Assembly: GCF_014279795.1 (NCBI RefSeq)
Contig: NZ_CP047945.1
Location: 2,438,572 to 2,502,571, forward strand
Source: Synechococcus sp. PROS-7-1
Lineage (GTDB): Bacteria; Cyanobacteriota; Cyanobacteriia; PCC-6307; Cyanobiaceae
Direction: 5' to 3'
Length of the DNA stretch: 64,000 bases
Below, in pieces: positions 1 through 11,200 of the stretch (the first letter of the stretch is position 1; the number at the start of each line of letters is the position of its first letter). Position numbers and translations under genes: made by a program. A model generated the notes under the pieces. The model did not search any database. It was not told the DNA's origin and saw nothing but the letters and a program-made list of their open reading frames with translations.

Positions 1-1385
<1,385 letters not shown>

Positions 1386-1403
1386 AAGAACGAAGCTGAC
1401 CCC

Positions 1404-2519
1404 ATGCCAACGCCGATCACAAGAGCAGTCGAAGCACTCACAGGTGAGTGGCAGATCAACCTCGAGCAGCGCGTCCCACGCAAAGAGCTCTACAAAGCAC
1501 GCATCGAGTCATCGAAACCGTCCCTAGGTTTCTTCGTACTCCTGGTGTGTTCAGCGGTGATCGCCACACTCGGGCTGATCTCCAACAGCACCGCCGTGGT
1601 GATTGGGGCCATGATCGTGGCACCGCTGATGGATCCGATCCTGAGCCTGGCCTTCGCTCTGGCCATCAGCAACAACACCCTGGCAAAGCGATCCCTGCTC
1701 ACCATCCTGCTGGGTGTGCTCACCGTTGTTGGCACGGCGGCGATTTTGTCGATGCTGCTCGACGTGAGCGAGGTGAATCGGGAGATGACCTCCCGCACCG
1801 CTCCCAATCTGATCGATCTCGGCATTGCCGTTGCCGCCGCCATTGCCGGTTCCTTCAGCATGACGCGCGCGGGGCTGTCGAACTCGATCGCCGGTGTGGC
1901 CATCGCTGTGGCCCTGGTGCCTCCCCTCTGCGTCTGCGGCATCGGCTTGAGCCTGGGCCAGGAAGTGGTGGCGGTGTTCGGACGGGGAACGGTGGCGGGA
2001 ATCACCAATCAGATCTCCGAGGGCTCATTCCTGTTGTTCCTGGCCAACCTGATCGGGATCACCGTGGCCAGCCTGTTCATCTTTTTGATCCAGCGGTACG
2101 GGTCGGTGGGGCAGAGCTGGCGCAATCTTCTGGTGTGGCTCGGTCTTCTGGGCCTGCTCTCGATCCCCCTGTCCTCATCCCTGCGCGACTTCAGCATCAA
2201 ACAGCAACTGGATGGTCAGTTCGCCAGCTTCAAAGCCGGTCGAGTGCGTCAGTTCGAACTCACCCGCAAGAATCCCTACCTTTGGCAAAAGGTGCGGATG
2301 CTGTACAGCAATATCCGGGTTGTGGACAACAAAGCCACCGTTGATCTCGTGCTCAGCGCTCCAGAAGGTCTGGTCACAGACGGACTGGCGCAGGAGGTGT
2401 ACGAGGGCCTCGCCGATCGCGCCAAGACAGACCTGGGCCTGGACGACATCAGGACCACCATCAGCGTGATCCCCAATCAGATCTTTAAATACAGCGAAAC
2501 GTCGCAGCCATCGTCGTGA
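1404..2519 (+). CDS. DUF389 family membrane protein
   Basis: A 371-residue integral membrane protein of the DUF389 family, whose function is not known. Several hydrophobic helices lie between residues about 40 and 260, with the family-typical stretch GAMIVAPLMDPILSLAFAL near residue 70 and a glycine/alanine-rich helix pair around 130-180. The C-terminal 110 residues are soluble and mixed alpha/beta. The ATG lies 18 bases after the ligA stop and the small gene at 2516 overlaps its stop by GTGA, so it may be transcribed with both. No substrate can be assigned from sequence. Confidence 0.9.
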   Translation: MPTPITRAVEALTGEWQINLEQRVPRKELYKARIESSKPSLGFFVLLVCSAVIATLGLISNSTAVVIGAMIVAPLMDPILSLAFALAISNNTLAKRSLLTILLGVLTVVGTAAILSMLLDVSEVNREMTSRTAPNLIDLGIAVAAAIAGSFSMTRAGLSNSIAGVAIAVALVPPLCVCGIGLSLGQEVVAVFGRGTVAGITNQISEGSFLLFLANLIGITVASLFIFLIQRYGSVGQSWRNLLVWLGLLGLLSIPLSSSLRDFSIKQQLDGQFASFKAGRVRQFELTRKNPYLWQKVRMLYSNIRVVDNKATVDLVLSAPEGLVTDGLAQEVYEGLADRAKTDLGLDDIRTTISVIPNQIFKYSETSQPSS

Positions 2520-2704
2520 ATCAACAGGATCAACAACGGCCCTCTGTGTTTCGTTGGATCAAAACCGACTGCGGCCGCGCCAAATATGCCGACCTGAGTG
2601 CACGCAAGGGATTGCGGGCCAGAGGCCGGCTGATCTGGTTTGTGCTGATCGCTGCGATCCGCGACTGGCGCCTCACGGATCCCGATCAACCCGCCGGATC
2701 TTGA
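2516..2704 (+). CDS. small hypothetical protein coupled to DUF389 gene
   Basis: A 62-residue product of unknown function. Its GTG start overlaps the TGA stop of the DUF389 gene in a GTGA, the same coupling used by many real gene pairs in this window, which is the main reason to accept it. The protein is basic at the N-terminus and has one short hydrophobic patch (RLIWFVLIAAI, residues about 38-48), perhaps a membrane-associating helix. The last 19 bases overlap the 3' end of the convergent TVP38-like gene. No cysteine pattern or known domain is visible. Confidence 0.55.
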   Translation: MNQQDQQRPSVFRWIKTDCGRAKYADLSARKGLRARGRLIWFVLIAAIRDWRLTDPDQPAGS

Positions 2705-3321
2705 TCCAGCTCTGATCCCTCCTGCAGCGCCTTGCGAGCAGCGCGACCCACCAGCCAGACAACCGCAACGGTGGCCAGCACACCGACAACCCGCAACACC
2801 CAGGCCTGAGGGGACGTCTCCCCAGCCAACACCTCCCCGAAACGCGCAGCGCTTCCAGCCAGTGCACCGAGTGCGCAGAACAGGATCGTGCCAGGAATGA
2901 TGCCGATCAGGCCCAGGTTGTAATCCCGCAGGCTCACGTCGCTGAGTCCATAGGCGAGGTTCAGCAAAGAGAACGGAAAAGCCGGAGACAGGCGGGTGAG
3001 CAACACCAACCGGAACCCTTCACGGCTCACCGCCTTTTCGATTGCCAACAGTTTTGGGAAGCGCTTGAGCCGACGTTGTGCCCAACCGCGCAAGCGGTGG
3101 CGCCCCAGCAGAAACGCAGCTTCCGCCCCGAGCGTGGCTCCAGCGAACACAATCACGCTGCCCCACCAGGTGCCGTAGAGAGCACCCGCCAGCATCGAAG
3201 CCCAGATGCCAGGCAAGAGCAGCGTGACCCAAAGCGCATACAGGGGAATAAACACCAGGGCTCCTAACGGAGACTGCAGCCAGTGCAGAACGGCCTCCGT
3301 GCTCAGCAGATCACTCGCCAT
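2686..3321 (-). CDS. TVP38/TMEM64 family (SNARE-associated) membrane protein
   Basis: A 211-residue polytopic membrane protein of the TVP38/TMEM64 (DedA-like, PF09335) family; members are proposed lipid scramblases or transporters but the role here is unproven. The family signature is clear: a hydrophobic N-terminus, GALYGTWWGSVIVFAGATLGAEAAFLLGR (residues about 47-75, split here only for reference), then LTRLSPAFPFSLLNLAYGL and the glycine-rich IGIIPGTILFCALGAL. ATG at 3321 is chosen because the protein starts naturally just before the first helix. It is convergent with the DUF389 pair and divergent from the decayed ABC locus, so the short 3322-3351 gap must hold promoters for both directions. 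Confidence 0.88.
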   Translation of the reverse strand: MASDLLSTEAVLHWLQSPLGALVFIPLYALWVTLLLPGIWASMLAGALYGTWWGSVIVFAGATLGAEAAFLLGRHRLRGWAQRRLKRFPKLLAIEKAVSREGFRLVLLTRLSPAFPFSLLNLAYGLSDVSLRDYNLGLIGIIPGTILFCALGALAGSAARFGEVLAGETSPQAWVLRVVGVLATVAVVWLVGRAARKALQEGSELDQDPAG

Positions 3322-3351
3322 TCCTTAACCCTTGCGCCTTACAACCGTTCC

Positions 3352-4073
3352 ATGGAGAAGCTGTTCAGCGCAACTGCCAACCCTGCGCCACCACGCCATG
3401 GAACTGTCAGTGTTCACCTCGGGGGAACGCCGATTCTTGACCTGGCCCTGCTCGTGCTCGGCCTGGCGCTCGTCGCCGGGATCGCAAGCCTCAGCAGCCA
3501 GATGGCCGTGAGTTTTCATCCAGAGGCCTCCACCCTCACCGGCATTGATCTCAATCCAATCCATCTGCCCGCCTATGCCGCACGCTCCAGCCTGCGCATG
3601 TTGATCGGCCTGGGCATCTCCCTAGGGATCTGTCTGGTGGTGGGCACCCTGGCTGCCCGAAATGCCATCGCCGAACGGGTGATCATCCCCTAGTCGACAT
3701 CTTGCAATCGGTGCCGGTTCTGGGCTTTCTGGCCATCACCGTGGCCTTTTTCATCCATCTGTTCCGCGGCAGCCTGCTGGGGCTTGAGGCGGCGTCGATC
3801 TTCGCAATCGTGACCGGCCAGTTGTGGAATCTGATCTTCTCTTACTACCAATCGCTGCGCACGGTGCCGAGCGATCTGAGCGAAGCAGCGACGCTTTATC
3901 GCTTCAGTGGTTGGCAGCGCTTCACCCAGCTGGATCTCCCGGCCGGAAGCATCAATCTGGTCTGGAACGGAATGATGAGCTTCGCTGGCGGTTGGTTCTT
4001 CGCCACACAAAGTGAAGCGATCAGCGTCAACAACGCTGACTACACCCTGCCGGGGTTGGGGTCCTGGGACTGA
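3352..4073 (+). pseudogene. ABC permease remnant, frameshifted and truncated
   Basis: Remains of an ABC importer inner-membrane protein of the nitrate/sulfonate type, the kind with two permease domains in a chain of about 550-580 residues. The first part (3352-3693) ends at a TAG inside AERVIIP. Adding one C to the C4 run before that TAG restores the frame and reads on without interruption as LVDILQSVPVLGFLAI through 4073. The permease loop EAATLYRFSGWQRFTQLDLP (about 3885-3944) and WNGMMSFAGGWFF are recognisable. The sequence stops at 4071-4073 after LPGLGSWD, where intact proteins continue into a second permease half. Both a frameshift and a large deletion are therefore inferred. If the frameshift is a sequencing error, the truncation remains. 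Confidence 0.82.
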
Positions 4074-4453
4074 GCGACGACAGCCTGCTGCCGTTGGCAG
4101 AAGCTGGTGTCATCCTGGGATTGCTTGAGACCAAGGGGAGTCAGGTGGAACTCACCGGCCTGGGCCGCCAACTGCGTAAAGCCGATTCCAGCGGGGAGCG
4201 GCAGTTATTGGCCAAACAACTGCGCGAAAGGATCCCCCTCGTGCAAACCGTGGAGCGTTTGCTGACTCGCAACCGACGCAGTGGCGTGAGTGGCGCCATC
4301 ATTTTGGATCTCATGGATGAACACCTCACAACCCCCCAAGTGGATCAGACGTTCCGAACCCTGGTGAGCTGGCTTCGCTTCACGGGAATCGCTCACTACA
4401 GCGACGACACACAGCGGTTTCAACGCCCTGCTGACACGAGCGAACAGATATGA
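4070..4453 (+). pseudogene. C-terminal AAA-associated domain of a lost ABC ATPase
   Basis: This stretch encodes about 127 residues that resemble the C-terminal AAA-associated domain (PF09821) carried by nitrate/sulfonate-type ABC ATPases: LLPLAEAGVILGLLE, VELTGLGRQLRKAD, LRERIPLVQTVERLL and ILDLMDEHLTTPQ. There is no Walker A, signature or Walker B motif, so the ATPase domain itself is gone. The open frame begins at the scar where the permease remnant ends but in another frame, as expected if one deletion removed the second permease half and most of the ATPase. A TTG at 4094 could start a 119-residue product. Its TGA overlaps the ATG of the lipoprotein gene, so translation through it may still serve coupling. 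Confidence 0.75.
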
Positions 4454-5682
4454 AGCGATCACTCACCCTCTTCGCAGCGGTTGGTCTGCTCAGCGCTTGC
4501 AGCAGCAGTGACGAATCCCGCTCCACCTTGCTCCGGGTCGTGCGCACGTTGCCCGCCAACGAGGTGGTGACGGGGGAGGAAAGCGCACGCGATCGCAAAC
4601 TGCTGCGCGATTTTCAAACCAACCTGCGCGCTGTGATCCCCGGACTGCGCATCCAACCCTCTCTTTATTCGGCAACCAGCGTCCAGTCGGAACTGCAACG
4701 ACAGACCAACAGTGGACTGGGACCCGACCTCGTGATCAGCGACGCCCAGACCATCCAGGCCCTGTTCGCAGCACGCCTACTCGATCCCGTCCCGATCACA
4801 CCTGAACAACGCCAAGCCATTCCAACGGAGCTACTCGCACGCGTCAGCACAGACAACGGCACCCTTACTGGATTGCCGGTGTCCCAGTACATCCAACTGG
4901 CCTGCTACGACAAACGCAAACTCAAAAGTGCACCGAAAACTCTGCGCGAACTGGCCCAGCAAAGCAGTGAGGGCAACATTTTCGGTCTCACCCAAAATTT
5001 CGAGAATCTCTATTGGAGTGTGGGCAGCTACGGCGCTGGAAAGGCGTTGATCAGTTCCCTGCGTGGGGAAACACCAACAACGCAGGATGTGAACCAGCTG
5101 GTGCAATGGCTCACCTGGCTGCGAGCAGCCAGCTTTCAGCAGAACGTTCTGTTCATGAACGATCAGGCCACCCTCAGGCAACAGCTGATCAATGGCAATC
5201 TGCATTGGATCAGCTGTTGGAGCTCCCAGCTTCCCCAACTGCGCGAGGCCTTGAAAGACAATCTCGGCGTTGGGCTGTTACCAGCGGGACCAGCAGGAAA
5301 AGCCACGCCGGTGAGCCGACTGCAGGTGTGGGGCCTCGGACGCAATTCCAGCCATCAACAGCGCTTGAAAAGCACAGAACTGATGCAATTCATCGTTCTT
5401 CCCTGGGCCCAGAAAACATGGGCTCTGCGCTATCGCACCTCCTATCCGGTCAACCCAGCCGCCGCACAAATCATCAATCGCGAAATCCCTGGAACCCAAG
5501 ACCTTTATCTGAGCACCGACGAGGAGGATGTCCGCATTGGCGATGAAATCAGAGCCGCGCTTAATCAAGATCCGAAACTTGAGCAAGCGATGCAACTCAC
5601 ACTGAATGATGTGATTTTTGGCACTGAAACCCCCAGCCAAGGCGCCGCAACACTGAACACCAAACTGGGCCCATCGTCATGA
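4450..5682 (+). CDS. solute-binding lipoprotein (copy 1), paired with MscS channel
   Basis: A 410-residue lipoprotein resembling extracellular solute-binding proteins of the SBP_bac_1 type. A signal peptide ends in a lipobox (LLSAC, Cys17). The body has the family's early DLVISDAQTIQALFAARLLDPV segment (split motif, residues about 93-115) and a later NLGVGLLPAGPAGKATPVSRLQVW region typical of the ligand-binding fold. It begins with ATGA overlapping the ATPase remnant and ends with ATGA into the MscS gene at 5679. It is clearly paralogous to the protein at 18027-19283: both contain QWLTWL or GWLTWL followed by QQNVLF/QRNISF, and LHWISC/LDWISC. No intact ABC permease or ATPase accompanies it, so an importer role is doubtful. 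The ligand is unknown. Confidence 0.85.
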   Translation: MKRSLTLFAAVGLLSACSSSDESRSTLLRVVRTLPANEVVTGEESARDRKLLRDFQTNLRAVIPGLRIQPSLYSATSVQSELQRQTNSGLGPDLVISDAQTIQALFAARLLDPVPITPEQRQAIPTELLARVSTDNGTLTGLPVSQYIQLACYDKRKLKSAPKTLRELAQQSSEGNIFGLTQNFENLYWSVGSYGAGKALISSLRGETPTTQDVNQLVQWLTWLRAASFQQNVLFMNDQATLRQQLINGNLHWISCWSSQLPQLREALKDNLGVGLLPAGPAGKATPVSRLQVWGLGRNSSHQQRLKSTELMQFIVLPWAQKTWALRYRTSYPVNPAAAQIINREIPGTQDLYLSTDEEDVRIGDEIRAALNQDPKLEQAMQLTLNDVIFGTETPSQGAATLNTKLGPSS

Positions 5683-7010
5683 CCATCACCCACCTCCTCC
5701 TGACGGTGTCCCCCCGCGACATCCTTGTGGAAATGCTGAGCTGGCTGGCCTTTCTGCAGCGCTGGTCGGTGCTGTCCCAACTGCTTGTGCTGGCTGTGAT
5801 CGTGCTTCTGGCACGCACGCGCAGCATCCAACTCCATCTCAATCGGTACCGCCTGCATCAACAGGTTCCAGAAGCGATCCGTGTTCTGCTCGGTCCTGCA
5901 CTAATCCTGATCCTTGCGGCTGTCTTTGCCACATGCCAAGCACCCTTCGGCCTGCTGCGTTATTTCGGGCTGCTCTGGCTGGGCTGGAATCTATTCACAC
6001 CCTTGAAATTACTGGTTAAACGTGTCAATCCACAGTTCCCGATCGAAGAACTTGAAAGCACATTTTTCAAACCGGTTTATGTAATCACAGCCACAGTTTC
6101 GATGCTGAGCCTGCTCGGTAGCCGCGAAAATCTCGCACGGGTCGGCATCGCCAACCTCTTTGGTGTTGAAATCACCTTGGGCAAGGTGTACACAGCGATT
6201 GTGGCGATTTATCTGATCGTCACAATTGCATCGCGCCCTGCCGCACTGATGGCCTGGGCCAGCGGCACGATCTTCGGGGTGCGGCAGCAAAACAGGCGTG
6301 GCATGGAATTGCTATTCCGTTACAGCGTGATCGCCATCGGCATCGTCAGTGTGGCGTATTACATCGGCATTAATGGCAATGCATTCATCGCCATCGCCGG
6401 TGGTTTATCGGTGGGGATCGGTTTTGGAATCAAGGAAATCATCTCCAATTTCATCAGCAGCATCTGGTTGCTGTTTGAAGGTTCCGTACGTCCTGGCGAA
6501 ATCTTGATGATCAATGGAGATCCCTGCACGGTGCGCAAGCTCGGACTCAGGGCAACACAGCTGAAGCGCGGCCGTGACGGCGCCGAACTACTGATCCCGA
6601 ACCAGACCTTCTTCACGCAGGAAGCAGCGTCCTACACAGCGGCTGAAACGGCACGTCGCGACAGCGTGGTCGTCGGAGCTGCCTACGACCATGATCCCGA
6701 TCGGGTGATTGACCTGCTACTCGCGATTGCAGAAGACCATCCCAAAGTGAAGCAATACCCACCAGCAGCAGCCTTCGTCACGGACTTTGCCGATTCGTCG
6801 ATCAACTACAAAGTGCTGTTCTGGGTGGCCAACCCTCTCGACGCCTTCGCCGTGGGCAGTGATCTGCGTAGGGAGATCTGGAAACGATTCGAGAAAGAAG
6901 GGATCACCATTCCCTTCCCCCAACGCCAGGTTTATCCCATGCAATGGCCTCCGAGTCTGCAACAGAGCCTCAACACCCAGTCAACGACTGATCAAGAAAC
7001 ACAACGCTGA
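5679..7010 (+). CDS. MscS-family mechanosensitive channel (copy 1 of lipoprotein-MscS pair)
   Basis: A 443-residue small-conductance mechanosensitive channel homologue. Several membrane helices precede the pore-lining helix (AIAGGLSVGIGFGIKEIISN, residues about 232-251), followed by the beta domain (FEGSVRPGEILMI, then VRKLGLRATQL) and an alpha/beta cytosolic end (IPFPQRQVYP). MscS proteins open on membrane tension and release ions and small osmolytes. The ATG overlaps the lipoprotein stop in ATGA, suggesting coupled synthesis. The product is closely similar to that at 19280-20554 over the pore and beta domains, including the same NDPC/GDPC loop after the pore. Expected in the plasma membrane; thylakoid location cannot be excluded. 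Confidence 0.92.
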   Translation: MTITHLLLTVSPRDILVEMLSWLAFLQRWSVLSQLLVLAVIVLLARTRSIQLHLNRYRLHQQVPEAIRVLLGPALILILAAVFATCQAPFGLLRYFGLLWLGWNLFTPLKLLVKRVNPQFPIEELESTFFKPVYVITATVSMLSLLGSRENLARVGIANLFGVEITLGKVYTAIVAIYLIVTIASRPAALMAWASGTIFGVRQQNRRGMELLFRYSVIAIGIVSVAYYIGINGNAFIAIAGGLSVGIGFGIKEIISNFISSIWLLFEGSVRPGEILMINGDPCTVRKLGLRATQLKRGRDGAELLIPNQTFFTQEAASYTAAETARRDSVVVGAAYDHDPDRVIDLLLAIAEDHPKVKQYPPAAAFVTDFADSSINYKVLFWVANPLDAFAVGSDLRREIWKRFEKEGITIPFPQRQVYPMQWPPSLQQSLNTQSTTDQETQR

Positions 7011-7109
7011 GTGCCAACGAACCACAGCTAAAATCCCGAGTCTCGTCGCGCTAGACCCATCCAAGATCTTCAGGAGTTCCGTGAACTCACAACAAACGCG
7101 GTCGACCGC

Positions 7110-8174
7110 GTGGGATTTCTTCAGACCAATACGGGGCTAATTGTCGGGACCCTGACGCTGATCGCGGCCTGGTTTCTGCTCCACTTCCTGAGCCGACACG
7201 GACGCAACATCGGCAGCCTGATCACGCGCAGCCTGAGGCGACCGCTACTGATCGGTCTTGGCGTGTCGCTCTATGGCACATGGATCACCCATTGGGTCGA
7301 TAAGCGCATCGATGTGGTGGATCAGCTAACACTGAAGCGCCTCTCAGCCACGCTGCTGATTATCACCATCAGCTGGGCAGCTCTCAATGTCGGGCACGCC
7401 ATTCTCCAGTCGGGGTCGATGCGGCGCTGGATGCAGATGGACGATGAGCAAGACAAAGCCATGCTCATCAATCTGCTGGGACGGCTCTTCACCATTGTCA
7501 CGCTGCTGATCACAACAGCGGTTTTGATGGTGAACTTCGGCATTCCATCCGCCGCCATCGCCACCTTGCTGGGTGGCGCCGGGATTGGTTTCACCTTCGC
7601 CACGCAACAGATCAGCCAGAATTTTCTTTCCGGCTTCATGCTCTTCTTCAATCGCCCGTTCAAAGAAGGGGATTGGATCAACGTCGACGAACTGCAAGGA
7701 ACCGTGGAATCGATTGGCTGGTACTACACAAGAATTCGCACTTTTGATCGCAGGCCGCTCAATATCCCCAACTCGATTTTTGCCACGAAACCGATTGAAA
7801 ATCCTGGCCAAATGTACAACAGGCGAATTCTTGCCAATATCAGCCTGCGTTATGAAGACCTTGGCAAAATCGCTGGAATTACAGACGAGGTCCGAGAACA
7901 CCTAAAGCATCACCCCCAGATCGACCAGGAACAAATCATTCTTGTGAATTTCAATCAATGGGATGCATCATCCATCAACATGATGGTGTATTGCTTTACC
8001 AAAACGACTGTCTGGGCTGAATGGCTCAACATCCAACAATCAATTTTCCTTGATATCGCTGCCATCGTGAAGCGAAGTGACGCTGATTTCGCCTTTAACT
8101 GCACGACTCTTTACCCAGCGCCCAACATGGATATGGATGCGATTCGGGCCAGCATCACGCCAAAAGGCAATTGA
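7110..8174 (+). CDS. MscS-family mechanosensitive channel, start uncertain
   Basis: A second type of MscS homologue, 354 residues from GTG 7110, only distantly similar to the channel before it. The pore region (IATLLGGAGIGFTFATQQIS, residues about 150-169) and the beta-domain start (FFNRPFKEGDWINVDELQGTVESIG, split motif) are typical of MscS. GTG 7110 is the only usual start in this open frame, which runs back to 7032, but it lacks a good ribosome site. A better one, CAGGAG at 7071-7076, lies before a GTG at 7081 in another frame that reads NSQQTRSTAWDFF and stops at 7140. Either the start is weak or a frameshift near 7115-7130 has broken the N-terminus. A long C-terminal alpha/beta part is intact. 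Confidence 0.85.
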   Translation: MGFLQTNTGLIVGTLTLIAAWFLLHFLSRHGRNIGSLITRSLRRPLLIGLGVSLYGTWITHWVDKRIDVVDQLTLKRLSATLLIITISWAALNVGHAILQSGSMRRWMQMDDEQDKAMLINLLGRLFTIVTLLITTAVLMVNFGIPSAAIATLLGGAGIGFTFATQQISQNFLSGFMLFFNRPFKEGDWINVDELQGTVESIGWYYTRIRTFDRRPLNIPNSIFATKPIENPGQMYNRRILANISLRYEDLGKIAGITDEVREHLKHHPQIDQEQIILVNFNQWDASSINMMVYCFTKTTVWAEWLNIQQSIFLDIAAIVKRSDADFAFNCTTLYPAPNMDMDAIRASITPKGN

Positions 8175-8190
8175 AGACGGGCAACAAAAA

Positions 8191-8213
8191 AGCTCCCCCA
8201 CGATGGGGGAGCT
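8191..8213 (-). terminator. rho-independent terminator of the phosphatase gene
   Basis: A perfect 9-base-pair stem (AGCTCCCCC / GGGGGAGCT) with a 5-base loop. On the minus strand it is followed directly by TTTTTTG, so it reads as a classic terminator about 50 bases after the stop of the minus-strand phosphatase gene. On the plus strand it is preceded, not followed, by the A/T run, so it would serve the plus-strand channel gene less well. Confidence 0.85.
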
Positions 8214-8261
8214 GAAGGGATTCCAAACGGGCAATACCAACCTGATGGTGCTGCTGTGAAA

Positions 8262-11200
8262 TCAGACCATGTTGACGTTGAACTTGAAGGCATCCAACGT
8301 GCCGGAAACCTCACTGGAGACCAGCAACTGACCGGACTCATCGTCAGTTTTCACGAAAACGGAAGCCTCAGGTGAGAGGGAACCACCGGCATAGAAGGTG
8401 TGAACATGCTTCGGAGCATTCACATCGGTGATCTCATACACAGGAATCAGAGTGCTGGTGGCCCGCTCCAGTGCAATGAAGGCGAAAGAGCGATCACCCA
8501 GGGTCACGATCTCAACGTGCTCCGGTTCCACACCTTTGTCATCACTACGGCCATCGTCATAGAGGGTGTAGTCAGCAGCGATCCGATCAAGCTGATCACC
8601 TGAATCCCACACCAAGTTGCCATTCGCATCGCGAATGCTGAAGGAACGACCGCCAAAGGCCGTGATGCTGTCGGCCGTGTTCTGATCCGTGATGGTCTTC
8701 AATCGGCCTTCACCGTCACCACTCACAATCAGATTGTCGAGAGGGCCGTCGAGCTTGCCTGCACGTTTCTCATCGGAATAGAAGTCATCATCGGCGATGG
8801 CACCATATTTGGTTGTGATGAAGAATTCATCGCCTTCTTCGGCCTCAAAGCTTCCGGTGTTTCCAGCGTCGCCGGAGTACACATAGATCGTCTGGCCAGT
8901 CAGAGGGTCCTTGAATTGTTCCGTGGCATTGCCGGCATCATTGGAGCCAAAGGAGTAAGTGCCATCCTCGGGAGCCTCAAAGTTCACATCATCAGGACGC
9001 ACACGTCCGTCACCCTCATTGGCCATCAACACATAGGTCTTGCCGTCTCCTGCGATAAAGGAGTCCATGCCATCAGGCATGTAAAGGCTGTTGAAATCGC
9101 GGTCCCCAGGTTGGTAACCACCATCCTTGTCGGAGGTATCAACCGAAAGACCGTCCCAGTTCTTGGATCCAAGTCCCTTGATCGAGACAACGTCGAGCGA
9201 CTTGAGATCGACCTTCGCGACCGCATTGTTCTCCTGAAGAGTCACGAATGCATAACGGTTATCCGGTGAAATCGTGACGTACTCAGGCTCCAGATCCAGA
9301 GAAGGATTCTCCGTGGCATTCAACCCGGAGAGACGAACACCGTCAGCAAGCAGCTTCGACGCATCGAGATTATTGAAGCGGCGGTGCTTGTTGTTCAGCT
9401 TCTCCACATCGCCATTCAGCCTGAACACTGAAATGGAGCCCTCGGGGTCGAAGCCATCATCCGATCCGTAGAAATCATTGGGTTCACCCTCATTGGCCAC
9501 CACCACGTAGCGACCGTTCTCGCTCCAGGCCACAGAGTCAGGCAAATAACCCACCCGGTTGGTGAATTTCTCTTTCAGCGTGTTGTTATCACGGAATTCA
9601 TAGAAGCCAACATGACCCTTCTTGGTCTTGTCCTTCGACATCGCAACAGCGATGTATGACTTCCCGTCATCATCGGTGTACGACGCAACGGACTGCACGT
9701 CGCCGTCGAATTCGTACTCCAGAACGACTTCAGGATCAGAGAAGTCTGCGCCGTATTTCACGAAACGGACAGTTTCATCACCGCCCGAAACCGCAGCGAC
9801 ATTGGCGCCTTTCAGCCAAGTGACAATTTCGGCCCCACCAAGATCAATGCTGCTTGTGGGGGTAACGGGGGCAAACAGGCTGCTTCCAGAGAAGCCCAAA
9901 TTAACGATGCGTGCATCGGCAGGAGCTCCAAGATCCAAGGCGTTGTATGCCTTGGAAGCGGAGCCGTGGTTCGCCTTCAAGAACTCAGCCAAGGCATCCT
10001 GTTCGGTGCCGGCGGCAGCGAATGTGGACGCACCATCCGACAGTGACTGCTTCTTGAGATCAACGGGATTGATGCGGTTGAACACCTCCTGGGAAACAGT
10101 GGCTTCACCAGCAGAACCATCCAGGTTGTAGTTGGGAAAGGGGTAACTATCGCCCGCGCCGGTGTAGTTGCCGTTCTCGTCGAAACGAGGCGATGACAGG
10201 AAGTCGAGTGTCACGATTCGGAAGGTCTCCCCTGCATCGCCAACCAGCTGCCCGTCTTTGACGAGCTGGGCGATGACGGCACCGTCATCGTCGTGGATGA
10301 ATGCATCCTGAATTCGGCTGCCAACGTCCTTGGCCGGATCGAAGGAGAACTTCACTCCGGAGACCTGGGGGAAGCGACCATCCACATCGGGCAGTGCACC
10401 GATGCCGTGCTCCAGCAAGCCGACGATTTCCTGGCGGGTCAGCGTCAGCAGACGCAGGCCGTTGTTGAAAGCGAGAGTGGACTTGATGTCGTTCTGAGAA
10501 ATTGCCCCTTCGTCTTTGGAGAGTCCGAGAATGTCATCGCTCTCAGCCTCGCTCGGACCACGTGAGGAGGAGTCACCAATGCTGGCGCGGATGCCGCCAC
10601 CGTTCTTGATCGACAGCACAACCGTGGGATCGAAAGCTTTGGCCGCAGCGAGGTTGGCGTCTGCAGTGAGATTGCCCAGATTGGTTTCCTGGGTGCGCAC
10701 GCCATCAGGATCAGTGGCTTTGCCCGTCCCCGAGCGCGTGGCGTTGAGGAACACATCGGAATAGCCAAGGATTCCGTATTCACCAGATGCGATCTGCTCT
10801 CGCACTTCATTCACGATCCTGGAGATTTCAGGATCCACAAGAGCCTCAGCCTTGAGATCCACCACGCCTTGCGCGTCGGTGGCGTAGTTACCGGAAACCA
10901 CAGGGTCGTAAGAACTATCCAGCAGATTGCCGCTGGCGTCGAAATCGATTACAAAGCGACCGAGGTAGCTGTAGTCACCAGGGCCGGAAACCACGGCTGT
11001 GCGGGTGCCACCAGCATTCGTGAAGAACTGGGGATAGTCGCCCTGCTTGGTATCTCCATCACGCAGCCGGTCGTTGCTGTCGACCAAACGGGCCTCAGAG
11101 CCGCCAGCCATGATGATGTCGACGTTTCTGAGCTTCTGAGCGAGAGACTTCTCAATGTCAAGGATCTGCAGGTGCGAGGTCAGAACGACTTTGTTCAGAC

